NCBI GenBank assembly: GCA_027490555.1
Contig: JAIXXW010000271.1
Coordinates: forward strand, 1 to 6,318
DNA from: Comamonadaceae bacterium
GTDB taxonomy: Bacteria; Pseudomonadota; Gammaproteobacteria; Burkholderiales; Burkholderiaceae_C
Direction of reading: 5' to 3'
DNA length: 6,318 nt
The position numbers were made by a program, and so were the translations under genes. Below are positions 6,148 to 6,318 of this stretch, piece after piece. Every line of letters begins with the position of its first letter. Position 1 is the first letter of the stretch. The notes beneath the pieces were generated by a model that was given only the letters and a program-made list of their open reading frames with translations, searched no databases and was not told where the DNA came from.

Positions 6148-6261
6148 GCCTGTGCGCTGGGCTTGTTTTTGCCCTCAGGCGCTCGTCCGGTCTGCCGGAT
6201 GTCTCTGCCGACCCGCATGTCGGCTGCGGACTGCAAGCCCTGTTTTCTATCACTTCGGAGT
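6148..6261 (+). promoter_or_regulatory. Possible structured 5' leader of mdh
   Basis: Several helices can form in the mdh leader RNA. GGGCTTG (6159-6165) pairs with CAAGCCC (6234-6240) and encloses two hairpins: 6184-6190 with 6195-6201 (7 bp including one G-U, 4-base loop), and GCCGAC 6207-6212 with GTCGGC 6219-6224 (6-base loop). A competing fold pairs the same GGGC (6159-6162) with GCCC at 6171-6174, supported by GCCTG 6148-6152 with CAGGC 6176-6180. The mdh Shine-Dalgarno region lies just after. No known RNA family is recognised. Such pairings can arise by chance in GC-rich DNA. Confidence 0.35.
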
Positions 6262-6269
6262 TTTCCACC

Positions 6270-6318
6270 ATGAGCAAAAAGCCCGTCCGCGTTGCCGTCA
6301 CCGGCGCTGCAGGTCAAA
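6270..6318 (+). CDS. mdh: Malate dehydrogenase, 5' end only (cut by window edge)
   Basis: Would oxidise malate to oxaloacetate with NAD+ in the TCA cycle, supplying the substrate for GltA. Only 16 complete codons are visible, reading MSKKPVRVAVTGAAGQ, which is the characteristic start of betaproteobacterial Mdh: a beta strand followed by the TGAAGQ beginning of the Rossmann nucleotide-binding loop. CGGAG at 6256-6260 stands 9 bases before the ATG and supports the start. The gene runs off the right edge, so length and active-site residues cannot be checked. The call rests on the short N-terminus and on its place next to sdh and gltA. Confidence 0.88.
   Translation, partial: MSKKPVRVAVTGAAGQ

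Noticed and set aside
6029..6317. Minus-strand open frames covering the mdh-regulator spacer
   Set aside because: They cross both predicted promoters and run antisense into mdh, with no ribosome site and no recognisable protein sequence.
1..6318. Novel multi-gene system, mobile element, CRISPR array or defence locus
   Set aside because: All coding capacity is explained by recognised TCA-cycle genes and one GntR regulator. No repeat arrays, transposase, integrase, tRNA or attachment-like repeats were seen.

Overview
The window is a compact, fully occupied stretch of central-metabolism DNA. The proteins most resemble those of Betaproteobacteria, order Burkholderiales, and probably the family Comamonadaceae. 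The grounds are the gene order mdh / HutC-type GntR regulator / sdhC-sdhD-sdhA-sdhB-sdhE-gltA, the Mdh N-terminus, the short SdhC and SdhD anchors, and the moderately high GC with strong third-position G/C use. Family placement is from memory of these proteins; no search was run.

Layout, right to left. At the right edge, mdh (malate dehydrogenase) starts on the + strand at 6270 and is cut by the window end after 16 full codons. The 6033-6269 spacer separates it from a divergent GntR/HutC-family regulator (5247-6032, minus). This spacer holds an AT-rich dyad (6083-6102) lying between the predicted -35 and -10 of the regulator gene, a good predicted mdh promoter, and a leader with several possible RNA helices. 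A 128-base gap follows (5119-5246) with a predicted promoter. Then come six minus-strand genes in a row: sdhC (5118-4687), sdhD (4648-4280), sdhA (4226-2421), sdhB (2357-1653), sdhE (1653-1345) and gltA (1302-4). Gaps are 38, 53 and 63 bases, then a 1-base overlap, then 42 bases, so the six genes look like one transcript.

Function. SdhABCD is succinate:quinone oxidoreductase (complex II). Every expected cofactor and active-site residue is present: the covalent FAD histidine, the three iron-sulfur cluster cysteine sets, two heme-ligand histidines and the quinone-site residues. SdhE is the small factor that promotes covalent FAD attachment to SdhA. GltA is a type II citrate synthase that keeps the catalytic His/His/Asp set and the residues that bind the inhibitor NADH in E. 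coli. With Mdh, the locus encodes three TCA steps in sequence (succinate to fumarate, malate to oxaloacetate, oxaloacetate to citrate; fumarase is absent). The adjacent regulator probably controls itself and perhaps mdh.

No mobile elements, CRISPR arrays, tRNAs, rRNAs or broken genes were seen. I found no novel multi-gene system. The most interesting unexplained signals are regulatory: the three-half-site operator candidate, the possible structured mdh leader with an anti-Shine-Dalgarno segment, and a strong hairpin between sdhA and sdhB.
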